Below, one piece after another: positions 1 through 10,840 of a stretch of DNA of 64,000 nucleotides (positions are counted from its first letter, which is position 1; the number at the start of each line of letters is the position of its first letter). The notes beneath the pieces were generated by a model that was not told the origin of the DNA, ran no database searches, and worked only from the letters and a program-made list of their open reading frames with translations. A program made the translations under genes and the position numbers. The stretch is from Capra hircus (lineage: Eukaryota > Chordata > Mammalia > Artiodactyla > Bovidae): positions 76,811,121-76,875,120 of the forward strand of contig NC_030814.1 of NCBI RefSeq assembly GCF_001704415.2. Direction: 5' to 3'.

Positions 1-268
1 GTAGGTATGGCCAGATTACATCAGTCACTTAAAAGATTTGAGTCTCCTTTCTTGCAACCTGACCTCTGATGGTGTGGGACCATCAGAAGCAGAATGAAAG
101 GGGTGTAGAATGAGGAGGATGTAATAGACCAAGGATGGGGGCAGTGGAAAAAGATGTAGCATCCCATCCCCAGCACATGACTCCAGTCACAGCCAACCCC
201 TGAGATGGGGAATGGAGAAGTGTTGCATTAGATGTGGTTTGAGTTTAGAATAGACTAGATTTTATAGT

Positions 269-528
269 GGAGAAGGCAATGGCACCCCACTCCAGTACTC
301 TTGCCTGGAAAATCCCATGGATGGAGGAGCCTGGCAGGCTGCAGTCCATGGGGTCGTGAAGAGTCAGACACGACTGAGTGACTTCCCTTTCACTTTTCAC
401 TTTCATGCACTGGAGAAGGAAATGGCAACCCACTCCAGTGTTCTCTGCTGGAGAATCCCAGGGATGGGGGAGCCTGGTGGGCTGCCCTCTGTGGAGTTGC
501 ACAGAGTCAGACACGACTGAAGCAACTT

Positions 529-564
<36 letters not shown>
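269..564 (+). mobile_element. BOV-A2 SINE, full dimer
   Basis: Non-autonomous ruminant SINE made of two BovA monomers joined by a TTTCACTTTTCACTTTCA linker and ending in about a dozen CAG units (527-566). The left monomer opens with GGAGAAGGCAATGGCACC and the right one with GGAGAAGGAAATGGCAACC. A perfect 12-bp target duplication, AGATTTTATAGT, flanks it at 257-268 and 565-576, so the ends are exact and the insertion is a simple retroposition. Open frames on both strands here are products of the SINE, not genes. Confidence 0.95.

Positions 565-566
<2 letters not shown>
527..566 (+). repeat. (CAG)n tail of BOV-A2
   Basis: An uninterrupted trinucleotide run forming the 3' tail of the BOV-A2 copy. 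It is longer than the two to four units seen at most other BOV-A2 tails in the window, so it is a likely length-variable locus. Confidence 0.9.
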
Positions 567-567
<1 letters not shown>

Positions 568-576
568 TTTTATAGT

Positions 577-874
577 ATCTTAAAAATGAGTTGTTAGTAT
601 TTTTTTAAAAGACTATTATGAATTACAAGTGATTCAAAAGCTATGAGGTGATGGGAAAAGGCACCATGAAGCCAGAAATATAAAGTGGATTCCTGTTTTC
701 CTCAAAGTTAAGCTCTCAATAAGTAAGTCATCTATGCATATAGAAAAGGTATCTCTGTATTCTTTTTAAGGCATAAATATGAAATACTACCCGTGATGTG
801 CCATGCTTCTATTTCCTCTTTAATGTATTTTGCATGTCTCTTAAATGAGCATACCCTTTTAGTTAGGGTCTTGC
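577..874. other. Unassigned AT-rich intergenic sequence
   Basis: No repeat family or open frame of note is recognised between the BOV-A2 copy and the old LTR-like fragment. Confidence 0.6.
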
Positions 875-1235
875 TAGCTGCTGCAACAGATGATTCTGAA
901 GTCTTAGTAGCTCAGTTCATTAGAAATCTCTCTTGCTCACATGATCAGCAACAATCTTTCCTCCTTGACGCTTTCTCTTGCTGCTTTGCATCTTGAACAC
1001 CTGGCTTCCAAGGTACCTATTTCCTCTGCATTAAACAAAGAGCATAGAGGTAGAATGTGGGAGATTTTTGTGGACTAGCACCAGAAAGACATGTACCATG
1101 TTTGTCCATATCCCATTGACCTCTGTATAGGGCCACATCTGCCTGCCAGGATAGCTCATAAATAGAGCCTAGTTCTGCGAGCAGTATAAAGAGTAAACTG
1201 TTTACCTGTCAGCTTACTAAGCAATAACTAGTAAG
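875..1235 (+). mobile_element. Ancient LTR-like repeat fragment (family unsure)
   Basis: The segment resembles the common old mammalian repeats that start near TTAG-TATTGCTGCTGTAACAAA and continue with a GCTTTGCATCT block and a TTCCAAGGT block. Here the matching landmarks are GCTGCTGCAACA near 889, GCTGCTTTGCATCTTGAA near 978 and GGCTTCCAAGGT near 1003. I recall this style from ERVL-type LTRs, but I cannot name the family with certainty. No coding capacity remains. Confidence 0.35.
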
Positions 1236-1490
1236 CTAGTATATCTACATTCAACTTCAAAACAGCTCCAGACTACTCCATTTTTTTGGCTGTTCCATAA
1301 TTTATGTGATGTTATCTGGTCTTTTTCTCTTTCAAACAGTACTGCAAAGAACATTCTTATTCATGAATTTGGACATACGTGCATAAACCTTAAGTTCTTA
1401 GAAGTGAAATTGCTATTTGAAAGTTGAAAATTTTTATTTGTTTCCTTCCAAAGAAAGTTTTATCAATTACACGCTGATAAATAATTTATG

Positions 1491-1621
1491 GGAGATGGCA
1501 ATGACACCCCACTCCAGTACTGTTGCCTGGAGAATCCCAGGGATGGCGGAGCCTGGTGGGCTGCCGTCCATGGGGTCGCACAGAGTCAGACATGACTGAA
1601 GCGACTTAGCAGCAGCAGCAC
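1491..1621 (+). mobile_element. BOV-A monomer (chimeric, about 131 bp)
   Basis: A single BovA unit with a short CAG tail, flanked by a perfect 10-bp duplication, ATAATTTATG, at 1481-1490 and 1622-1631. Its start (GGAGATGGCAATGACACC) matches the left BOV-A2 monomer, while its second half (AATCCCAGGGATGG, then GACTGAAGCGACTTAGCAG) matches the right monomer. The duplication shows that it inserted at this size and was not cut down afterwards. Confidence 0.9.
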
Positions 1622-1631
1622 ATAATTTATG

Positions 1632-3124
1632 AGGTTATCAGTCCTGCCTATCTCCCACCCCACTTAAGTGGAATTAGTTCTCCATTGTTATTTCTTTCAA
1701 TTAATACGCATTTTACTTGCATTAATTAGTTGCAATTATTCCTGAGTGCTGTTGTAAATATATCCTTTGCAGCTAGTTTTCTCCTAGTAAAGTCAGAGGT
1801 AGCAGAATTATAATTGGTTATTTAACCAATTCTGTGGCTTTGGAGGAGGAATCACTTTGTATCACATGGGCTTATTCGGAAAACTGGGATGTTAGATATG
1901 ATTTTTTTACAAAGATCCTTAAGTTCATATAATTCAATCAATATCTACAAAATAAAGTGTTACAAGCAACTCTAGGTCAGAAACATGCTAACTGATTTCT
2001 TAATGAAGTAAGACATATCACTAGAAATAATACTAGAGGCATTTAATTAAGAGGCAAGATGCTTACCTGAACATTGGTGTGATGCTGTTTAGTGTAATAT
2101 TTCATAATCCTGCAAAAACAGATGCTGCTGTAATACACAGCATCTGCGTCTCTTTAATTAATTTTAAATATTTTTAAATTAAGTAAATGAAAAAAAATGA
2201 AGTTTCCAGCTTTTGTATCATCTGCTTTTATGTTTTTTTTTTTTTTTGTTAAATAATGTTGTGAATATCTTTCTTTGGACCAAAAATTAAAAAGTAAAAT
2301 AATTAAGCAGTTTTCCAATGGAAATATAAGCTAGTAAAAGTCTAAAGTGATACAATTTTTTAAAAACTAATGGTAATACTCTAAAGATATCTGTTGCCTA
2401 ATATGCTTTGACCAAACTTGAATTTGCATTTGTCTACAGGCAGGATCTTAGGTTTAATTTGCTTATATGTAAGGTACATGTATCCCCTTGACCAATGTGA
2501 AGTATGTGAGGAATATTTGAAGAATAGTTTGGAAGCTCCTTGTATCAGCTGGACTGAGAGTTTGGATTGTTGGATAAGTATAATCAGAAAGACCAGGACT
2601 GTGATGCTAAAACTTGAAGGTCTAATGTTAAAGTTTGTATCCCTGTAATGGAGGTTTATGAGCTGGTGGAGGGGAAGAGAGAGAATGAGAACTGGGATCC
2701 TATCTTTGCCTGCATTGCTATAGTGGCTACTCGATCTGAAATCAGTTGGGAACCAAGATTCACCTCACAGGTGAAGACGGGGAATCTAGGGAGAGGAGAA
2801 ATCTGATCAGTCAAGGCAGTGAAGGTTTCTGGCAGATTTTCCAGGGTGTTGCCATGTCCTTTGCTTGACGTGGGCTTGACTAGGTCCAAGGCAAAGCTGT
2901 GAAGCAAAGAGGGGTCATAGATGCAATTTGCATTCTAATTCTTTCACTTCCACTTCTCCATCCACTTAGAGGGCTCAGAAAGGTAAAGTAACTCTAGCAC
3001 CTAAAAAGGAAGAGCAGTGGTATTAACATAAAGAAGATCTTAATATTCCAAATAGAGTGCTCTTTTGCAACTCTCTGAATAGAATTCAAACATTATAAGC
3101 TACCTAAGGGTCCTTTCCTTCAAG
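1632..3124. other. Unassigned AT-rich intergenic sequence
   Basis: About 1.5 kb without a recognised repeat apart from a T-run near 2232-2248. Open frames at 2418-2648 and 2656-2907 show no known domain, no coding-like composition and no supporting signals, and I treat them as chance. Confidence 0.55.
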
Positions 3125-3215
3125 TTCTCATGTCATTCTTCACTCCAGATTCAGTGCAGTTGGTGGGTACTTAGTATTTTTCAATGAATGTATGAATAAA
3201 TAAATAACTGAATAA
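3125..3215 (+). mobile_element. L2 3'-end remnant, weak
   Basis: Ends with GGTACTTAGTA followed by GAATGTATGAATAAATAAATAA, which resembles the L2 terminal GTAGGTGCTCAATAAATA and GAATGAATGA repeats. Short and diverged. Confidence 0.4.
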
Positions 3216-3340
3216 AGAGAGGAAAACTTCAGGCTTTTTAACTATTACCATCATTTGCTATCAATCTCTTATTAATACATTCAAAATGATAAAATATTTC
3301 CATGTGAAACTGAAATGAAAACATCGAGCTTAAAATAGTC

Positions 3341-3505
3341 CTCAGTTCAGTTTAGTTCAGTTGCTCAGTCGTGTCCGACTCTTTGCGAGCCCATGAATTG
3401 CAGCACGCCAGGCCTCCCTGTCCATCACCAACTCCCGGAGTTCACTCAGATTCACGTCCATCAAGTCAGTGATGCCATCCAGCCATCTCATCCTCTGTCA
3501 TCCCT
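3341..3505 (-). mobile_element. BovB LINE, 3'-end fragment
   Basis: Read on the plus strand it begins with the repeated CAGTTCAGTT tail and passes through GTCGTGTCCGACTCTTTGCG and GCCATCCAGCCATCTCATCC, the reverse complement of the BovB 3' end. About 165 bp, strongly 5' truncated. No clear target duplication was found. Confidence 0.9.
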
Positions 3506-3968
3506 AGATTATATTAATTAGGCATTGCATTTAAACAAAGTCAATGTAAAGGATAGCGCCTTATGATTTATAGGCTTCAATCCGCAAGGCTGTATTTTGC
3601 ACACTTGCTCTTATGTGTGTTTAAGTGTTTCCCTGTGGAATATGTTAAAAATATAAGGATTTTGGTGGCCATTTGGAAAGCCTGACAGTAGCTTTTCATT
3701 AGGCTACACTAACATGATGGGCAACCAAAGTGAGCATTGGGGAGGTCAACCTGAAGAGTCCCTCTGGCCACCAGACAGACATGTGCATTGTGTACAAGGA
3801 AGGAACGATTTTTCTATAAAAGAGACCAATTAGAAAACAATCTTCTTATCTTAGGTGAACAGGATTCCCAGATGGGTTTTCAATGGTTGGAAATTGGTGC
3901 TAAATAAACCAAAACTGTCACGTTGTCACTGACAAATTGCCAATGAGGAGCATGGGCAAGTTTTCATT
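3506..3968. other. Unassigned intergenic sequence
   Basis: No repeat or gene is recognised between the BovB tail and the solo LTR. In particular there is no primer-binding site next to the LTR edge at 3969. Confidence 0.6.
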
Positions 3969-4400
3969 TGTTGGAAATTGCGAGTGAAATGACACAAAGA
4001 CAAGACACACACACAAGAGACAGACACCACTCTGGCCAGAGGAAAAAGAACTGCACAAGCAAGAAAGCTTGCGGTTTACTTTTATATAGCCCCCCTGGGC
4101 GGAATTCCAGACTGCATGACTAAGCCTTTTCAGTATAGCGCATGTGCATAAATGTTATCATACAGCAAAAGGGAGTGAAATTTCTGCTTACTGCAGAGTC
4201 TGTCCAGAGTCCTTTTTTTCTTCTTATCACAAGAAGGAAATGTTCCCTCGTTTGCAAGGGGCCATTAAACTCAAGGCTGTGTCCAGACTCCTTGGCAGAA
4301 CGCCTCGTTTGCAAGCATGTTCAGCCCGAGCAGAGAGCCCCGTTTGCAGGCACATCTCCACTTTCCCTATTGTGGCTGCATTAACCCTTCATTCACTAAA
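3969..4400 (-). mobile_element. Solo LTR of an endogenous retrovirus (ERVK/BTLTR-like)
   Basis: Read on the minus strand this is an LTR of about 430 bp. It has a TATA box (CTATATAAAAG, plus-strand 4081-4091), then a short R/U5 part rich in GTGTGTGTCTTGTC, and ends in CAATTTCCAACA at 3969. The minus-strand start (TTTAGTGAATGAAGGG) looks like a mutated TG terminus. No internal retroviral sequence, primer-binding site or polypurine tract adjoins it, so it is a solo LTR. Six-base flanks do not match, which suggests age or rearrangement. The family name is from memory. The overlapping open frames in this region are not genes. Confidence 0.7.
4081..4091 (-). promoter_or_regulatory. TATA box of the solo LTR
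   Basis: CTATATAAAAG on the minus strand lies about 115 bp from the LTR end, as expected for a retroviral core promoter driving leftward. Present activity is unknown. Confidence 0.55.
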
Positions 4401-4489
4401 GGACTCACAGAAAGGAAGCAGGTGATACCACATGGTAGCTATTTACTTAGGAAGGTAAAAATTCAGGAAGGCCTGAAAGAATGAAATTA

Positions 4490-5035
4490 TATCACGTTAA
4501 TTCCACCTCTCATTATTTCTTGACCAGGAAGCATCAGTGGCCTCCTAAGGCCAACATTACTGCCTCCAGTCTATTTCCCTTGCAATATACCCTCCAGCCA
4601 GTGCTAGAGAGGAAAGGAGGACAGCATTGTTCAAGAAGAGCAAGCAGTTTTCTGAACACTGTACACACACTTGGCCAAGTCAGCTTCATCTGTCCTCTAG
4701 ATGGCTGTGATAGACCTTGTTTATCTCGTTCCATTCCAGTTCCTCTGTGTGTGTGTGTGTGTTTTTTTTTTCCGTACTAGTGACAGAAGTCTCTGTTTAA
4801 ATAAAATCAAATGCTGTGACTTCCCTTGCTTTTCAGGCTTTTTATGATCTGGCCCCTCGTCATCTCATTGACCTCATTTCTTAACCTTGTGCCCACACTC
4901 CATTCACATTTCTTATAATTTCATGAATAATATACTTCCTTTGGGATCCTTTCCAGGCTTTGTTTATTTTATTTCCTTCACTTGAAATTCTCTTCTTCGC
5001 TTTAGGTTTTTCTTTAAAAGGTGAATCTGAGCACA
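4490..5035 (+). mobile_element. L2 LINE 3' region
   Basis: Diagnostic L2 phrases appear in order: TGCCTCCAGTCTATTTCCC (near 4560), TTTATGATCTGGCCCCTCG (near 4842) and TTCACTTGAAATTCTCTTC (near 4978). Old, mutated and without coding capacity. A (GT)n tract at 4746-4761 lies inside it. Confidence 0.8.
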
Positions 5036-5040
5036 GTTGA

Positions 5041-5514
5041 CTCCTATGTTGAAACTTGGGATTGTATTACTCCTTGCCAAGACATTTAACTTCCTGATTT
5101 CTATAGGAAAAAGAAAAAAAAAAGTTACTTACACACTACCAAGAGTCTCTGCCTACAACATAATTATTAACTTCTAGTTTTGGTACAGCAAGTGGGAAAG
5201 ACTGGGTGGATTAGATGAAAGGGTCTTGAGCTCCCAGTCTCTAAATCGCATACATTTAGCTAGGAGAAAGGCCATTCTGTCTGAACTTTGAAGGTTCTAT
5301 CAAAGACTTTGCCTTATTTTCCTGAGGGCAAAACAGCTACTTGTGTGGTGCTCTTATGATTTCATTGATTATCACTTGGAACAGAGTATGCCCTCTTACC
5401 ACCCCCTCCTCTCAATAAAGGAGGGACCAATCACTTTGACTAATATTAACAACTCTGTCTGAATACATGGAACATCAAACTTTTCCTTTCTATAGGCTTT
5501 TGAAGGTATTAATT
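5041..5514. other. Unassigned intergenic sequence
   Basis: Contains an A-rich run near 5109-5122 and nothing I can assign to a gene or repeat. Confidence 0.5.
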
Positions 5515-6075
5515 ATATTAGTTTTCTATTGCTGAGTAGAAAAAGACCACAAACTTAGTGACTTAAAACAATACCCATTATTATATCACAGTTTCTGTAA
5601 GTTGAGAGTCTGGGTAAGACAAACTAGATCCTCTGCTTAGGGTCTCATGTAGCCAAATGGCCTACCTGGACTTTTCTGCACTCTTCGGGGAAGAGTTTGC
5701 TTTCAGGCTCATTCCGGTTGTTGGTAGAATCCAGTGTCTTGTGGCTGTAGTTCTGAGGCCCCATTTTCTTGCTGGCTATCAGATATTGTCTGTTCTTTGC
5801 TCTGGGAGGCTGTTCACATTTCTCTCTACCTGAAATATTCAAATCAGCAATAACACATCAAGGCTTTCTCATTCTTCTAGTCACTCTGACTTTCTCTTCT
5901 GCTATGAGCCCGAGAAAGTTCTCTGCTTCTCAGGCTCATATGATTTCATGTCTTAAAGTCAAAATGTACCCAGGTTCCAGTGCCCAGGGTGTGATATTTT
6001 TGAGGGCTCATTTGAGAAATTGTTCTTTTACCACTAACCTTACACAGGCATTTATTGACACAACTCAAGAGACAT
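5515..6075 (+). mobile_element. Ancient LTR-like repeat (family unsure)
   Basis: It opens with TTAGTTTTCTATTGCTGAG and ACCACAAACTTAGTGACTTA, then TCACAGTTTCTGTAAGTT, then CTCATTCCGGTTGTTGGTAG. This order belongs to a common old mammalian interspersed repeat that I associate with ERVL-type LTRs; I cannot name the subfamily. The open frame at 5769-6095 lies in it, has no recognisable domain and is not called as a gene. Confidence 0.5.
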
Positions 6076-6289
6076 GCTCTTGTAATCACTCTTGACACTT
6101 AAATGCACAACTTCTGGCAAATAAAATTTTCCAATTAAAATACTTGGATTCCAGTTTTCAGGCCTTTCCAAATGTAATCACTTTTTCCAGCTAATCATAA
6201 GGAAAAGTATCACAGAGTTTCTTGCCAGGAGTAAAATGGTTCTTTAAAAGAGATTTCCTGCTTTTAACTCAGAATGTCCTTTTTTATCC

Positions 6290-6565
6290 ATGTGGCAAAT
6301 ACTTAATCTTCCTTCAATGACAGGTCGCATATGTCTCCCTCTGTGAGAGGCTTCTGCATTTTCCTCAGGCAGAGATAGTACCTTTACTGTGTTCTCACAA
6401 AGCCTAGTTCATGTCTCTATGTCTCTTAACATTTTGAGCTGTGATTTGTAATTCTGTGTTTCTATTCATCAGTGGATTTGGACTCCCTGAACATAGATAC
6501 ACAGCACAGTGAAAATTTTCTAGAATGTAGTAGATAGTCAAAATATATTTTCTAAATGAATGAGC
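6290..6565 (+). mobile_element. L2 LINE 3'-end remnant
   Basis: The order of motifs fits the L2 terminus: CTTCCTTCAATGACAGGTCG, then GAGGCTTCTGCATTTTCC, then AATGTAGTAGATAGTCAAAA and AATGAATGAGCC at the end. Divergence is high. Confidence 0.6.
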
Positions 6566-6724
6566 CAAGATGGCAACGAAAATAAGATATGAGGGATGGA
6601 ATATAAAATAGAAGATCAGGAGATTCTTGGATTTGATAAATCTTGCAACTTTAGTTTTATGGTTATGATATTAAGTTAATATTTTCTTTGGTAATAACTT
6701 GCTCTTTCATGTGCTGTATTTAAT

Positions 6725-6850
6725 TTTATTCTTCTATCCACTGAGGTACACAGATATTGTAGATATTTTACATATGAGGAAGACACATCAGAGATGAGTT
6801 ACCAAAGTTTAAACAGAGCCAGCACTTGATCTCAAGCTAGAAGACAGCCT
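6725..6850 (-). mobile_element. MIR SINE remnant
   Basis: TTTACATATGAGGAAGACAC followed by GAGTTACCAAAG and AGAGCCAGCACTTGA matches the antisense MIR core (TTTACAGATGAGGAAACTGA, AGTAACTTGCC, GCAGAGCCAGGA). Confidence 0.6.
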
Positions 6851-6884
6851 GACAGAGCAGAAAGGTCATGGATTTTAGAGTCAG

Positions 6885-7005
6885 AAAGGTCTGGACCTTT
6901 AGAGTTAGAAAGGTATGAACTTGTAAAGCTCATTAAAATTTCTGAGATTCAAGATTTTTTGTTTGTAAAATACAGATGATACGCTCCTCAAATTATTTTA
7001 AAGCT
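6885..7005 (+). mobile_element. MIR SINE remnant
   Basis: TGAACTTGTAAAGCTCATTA, then TTTCTGAGATTCAAG and TGTAAAATACAGATGATAC match the sense MIR order (TGACCTTGGGCAAGTTA, CTCAGTTTCC, TGTAAAATGGGGATAAT). Confidence 0.55.
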
Positions 7006-7357
7006 ATTCAATCAATTAATACATTCATATATTGTGATATAAGAAAAATTCCTAGAAACATGGTTGGCTTGTATTAAAAATCTTAGTAAATGTTTTAGTT
7101 TTCTACTTTCTAAGATCAGTATGGTAGACTTTGTAGTCCTTGGTATCTCTACATATTCTTTTTGAACTATTTTATTTCCCCTTTCTTCATTGTTGTCCGC
7201 TTTGTTTCTGTGGCTGTTTATCAAGGTGTCTTATGTTGCCCCATATTGAAACTGGGTGCAAGAAAAGGAATCTTGTGAACTCATTTTCACTAAGGTGTTA
7301 GAATACAATAAAAGTAATAATAAGAGCTTCGGTTACTGAGTACTGCATATGCATGTG

Positions 7358-7482
7358 TGTGTGCTAAGTTGCTTCAGTTGTGTCTGACTCTGCAACCCTA
7401 TGGACTGCAACCTGCCAGCCTCCTCTGTCCTTGGAATTCTCCAGGGAAGAATACTGTAGTGGGTTGCCATTTCTTCCTCCAA
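7358..7482 (-). mobile_element. Bov-tA/BovA SINE body
   Basis: On the plus strand TGCTAAGTTGCTTCAGTTGT, CTATGGACTGCAACCTGCCA and GAAGAATACTGTAGTGGGTT give the reverse complement of the BovA body. The tRNA-like head is absent. Confidence 0.85.
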
Positions 7483-7519
7483 TGTCTTTCAGTTTATACA
7501 CATTTCCTACATTTGCACC

Positions 7520-7625
7520 AAATTTGCATGATAGGGATTATAGTCTCTAGCTTTGCAAAAATTAATTGAGGCTCAAAAGTTTAGTAGCTTGTCTACAGTT
7601 GTGCATTAGGAAACAAAGAAACTGG
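7520..7625 (-). mobile_element. MIR SINE remnant
   Basis: AATTGAGGCTCAAAAGTTTA followed by GTAGCTTGTCTACAGTTGTG resembles antisense MIR (GAGGCTCAGAGAGGTTA, GTAACTTGCCCAAGGTC). Weak but ordered. Confidence 0.45.
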
Positions 7626-10600
7626 TATTCAAACATAATCAAAATGGATATCAGTATCAGGCTTTCTCTCTTATACAAAGTTTCTTCTTCTCAAGAAGAA
7701 CTGGTTGACTGGCCTCTAGGATTAGATGAGAATATTCTTGGCTGGTTGAACTTTACTAGAATGTTTTCAGACCTCACCATGTAGACAATTAATGGAGTCC
7801 TTGGTCTTCCATGAGCTCTACACCCTATTGTATAGGATATGGATTCCATTTTTTCCCCCAGGCTTTGTGCTCAGAATTGTACAAGCGATTTTTAGATGCT
7901 ATGGGAATCTGTCAAGGGCCCCTAAGTAGGGTTAAATGGGATTTTCTGAGGTTTAGTAGCAATATTATTGGGCTTGGACAGAAGAAAGAAAGAGGAGGTT
8001 ATAGGGAAGAATCTTCATCCTGGATAAAGGAAAAACACAAAAAAATCCAAGTCAAATCAGTGAGCATCTCACTGGTTTGGAGATACTATTTAGTGGGCTA
8101 AGAAAGGGATCATGAACACTAGGCTAGGTGCTGGCACAGGAGGATTTGCACAGAAGTAGATGCTCTTGAGGTCAGATGTGAGCTGGAGAGAAGAAAGGAG
8201 ACTGTCAATGTAAATAGCTCCTTGCATCAGTATTTTGGGCTTTGCTAGTAGGAACATGATAAACATAAGATAGAACAATATTTAATATGAAAATTCTAAT
8301 GATCTTATTTCATGAATGAGTAAGATATAAGCCAATATTGACAATAAAATTCTAACTTGCTTAGTTCTGTACTTGTTGGAGTTGTTCCAATTCTGGGGAC
8401 TAACAGGGGGTCTTGGGAATGGAGAAAGAGGACACGGGAAGAAGTTTAATAGCAATAACATTGTCTGTTTGAAAAAGTACTTCTACATTCAGTATCATTT
8501 CCCTCTACTTGAGTCATGGAAACTTCTACAAGTTTAGAAAATACATGTTGGTTAAAAAAAATACATACTTTTATTTATAGAATTGTGTGGAATGTTGGTA
8601 GAGTTAACAACTGAGATGAATTAGTTATGATAATATATTTTTCCCATGATGAGTAAAAACAATATACTTGAGAATTAGTACTAAAAATGTGCTTTGTTGC
8701 TGGTGTTTTGAGGAGCTTCTACAAAATAAAGGATGCCATTAAATGATGCAGAGAGTATTTTTAAGTCAGTTTTTAAAACTGAAGAATGTCTTGAATGCTG
8801 AGTAGCCTGGTTTTAGGGAAATGTCTTTGCTGCATGAGGCCACCATGCCTCAGATTTGTTCATGATTTTCTTTTCTGTTTTAGGAAGAAGGACTTTTTAT
8901 ACTTTTTCACTTCAGTGTCAAATAATGAGTTAGGTTGTAGTTATCCCTTTCTCCTAGATTTCATTAAGCCTAAAATAAGTGGGAGACAAAAATGATAGGA
9001 TCATTTTTTTTCTGGAAGAAAATGCTTTTTGATTCCTGTTCCCTTGGAGCACATAAATGTTTTGGTCGACTTTATACTTGTCTCTTCAATTGCTGTACCC
9101 TGCTGGATAACCATTGAAGACCCTTGACAGGACAGAATGAGGTCAGAGAAACATATGCAAGAAGGACACAGGGCAGTGTGTAGGCTTAACGGATGTCACT
9201 AAACTTTCCACAGAAGAAGGAGAGCTGACAAGTGGTCATTGAAATAATTGCCTTAAATTAAGGAGATAGCACTTTCAGAGACTGATAAAATGCATTTGAA
9301 ATATGCTTTGAAAAGTGTTCTGCTTTCCTTTGGAAGTGAGACACCTGTCAGGAGAATTAATAACTGAACTTCCTTATATTAACTTGCCATTCTACAGTCA
9401 AAGTAAAGCCAACATCTATTTTGTGCTAAGTAATAGGGAATGATTTAATATTTGAACAAAGATACATGAGTTGAATAATGTATGACGACCATAAAAGCGT
9501 CACTTGCTGTAGGCTGACAAAAGAACTGTTTTGTTTGCACATTGAGAAGATGAACTAGGATTATCTGCTGTAAGAAATATTTCAGATCCTACTTAAATCA
9601 AAGTAATGCAATGAGAAAGGGTACCATTAATTTAATTTATGTTCTGATTTGAAACTTAGGTTGCATATTGAACCTGGGGGACTTTTTTAAAAGTGCATTG
9701 ATAATGATGACATTGAATTCATTTGCCATTGGAAATTTCATCCAGGAAATTAAACTGAACAAACTTTAGACAATTTCTCTTGTCCCAGTTTCATTTCTTT
9801 GTTAAAACTATTGATCACCGGGCTATGTCCTTCCACCATACATTTCTTTGATCCCATTCTGTTCTGCCAAGGGTCTTCAGTGGGCTACCCACCAGCTATA
9901 AAGTTGATTGAAACTATACTTTGAACTAAAAGATGTAAAGCAGTGGGTTAGAATATGACTATAAACTAGAAAGCAAATCTAACTTCTGCAGTATAGAGGC
10001 ATTTAGTTAGACTAAAATATCCCTAGATGCAGGCAGATAATTTTTATCTTCCCCTTTTTCTAGTCCATATGCACAGCCTTTGATTTCTGAGCCTGCCCCA
10101 TCCCTAGCAGAACTGCTATGTCATGTTGAGAATAATGTGAACTTTCAATAATGTGAAATATTTGGAAATAAGAGAAGCAGTAAGTATCTAGATTTCAGAA
10201 GGGAATTTCTAAATCCAGAAATTTAAAATTGATCTTTGTTAAAAGTGATTTTCAATTTCAGAATATTTTACATAGCTATTTCATTTTGAACTTAAAAACC
10301 TGCATCCCCCATGAGAAAAGGCCAATATATCCAAACACGGTATACTTTTAGAAGATCTGAAACATGTTTTCTCCTGATTTTCTAACATGGGTCCTGATCA
10401 TTTTCCATCCAATAAAATGTTTTCTGCTAGTCATTTGATGTAAAGTGTTTCATTCCCCTTTACTTTTTGCTAGGCAACATTAGTTTGAAAATTTTTCTCT
10501 GATTTTAAATGAAAGGATCACTTAGAAAAAGAAAGATGTATGTAAAACCCAACATCTAAAAATAGTTTCTAAATATGAAGCAAAGAAAGAACTGTAGTCT

Positions 10601-10804
10601 TCCTTATAATTAGAGATGTGCCAGAATGTTAGTGTGATGGAATAAGAATCATTTATAAAAAAAAGGAAAATGGGGAAAAAATGCTACCGAGAAAGAAGAG
10701 TTTTATTTAATTAAAAATAAATTTAAAATTTTTATTTAAAAGGATCTTATGAGAAAATTAAGTACTCCCAAGGAGATTTGTATTTCTACCTTAAGATTTT
10801 TATT

Positions 10805-10840
<36 letters not shown>

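Noticed and set aside
245..520. Open frames on both strands over BOV-A2 copies (also at 37584, 46517, 52654, 62431)
   Set aside because: BOV-A2 translates to similar peptides in every copy; no gene is involved.
4120..4425. Overlapping frames at 4120-4425 as a small gene
   Set aside because: They lie in the solo LTR and have no known domain; overlap on both strands without codon bias points to chance.
5769..6095. 108-codon plus-strand frame as a secreted or membrane protein
   Set aside because: It lies in an old LTR-like repeat, and the hydrophobic stretch reflects a pyrimidine-rich repeat sequence.
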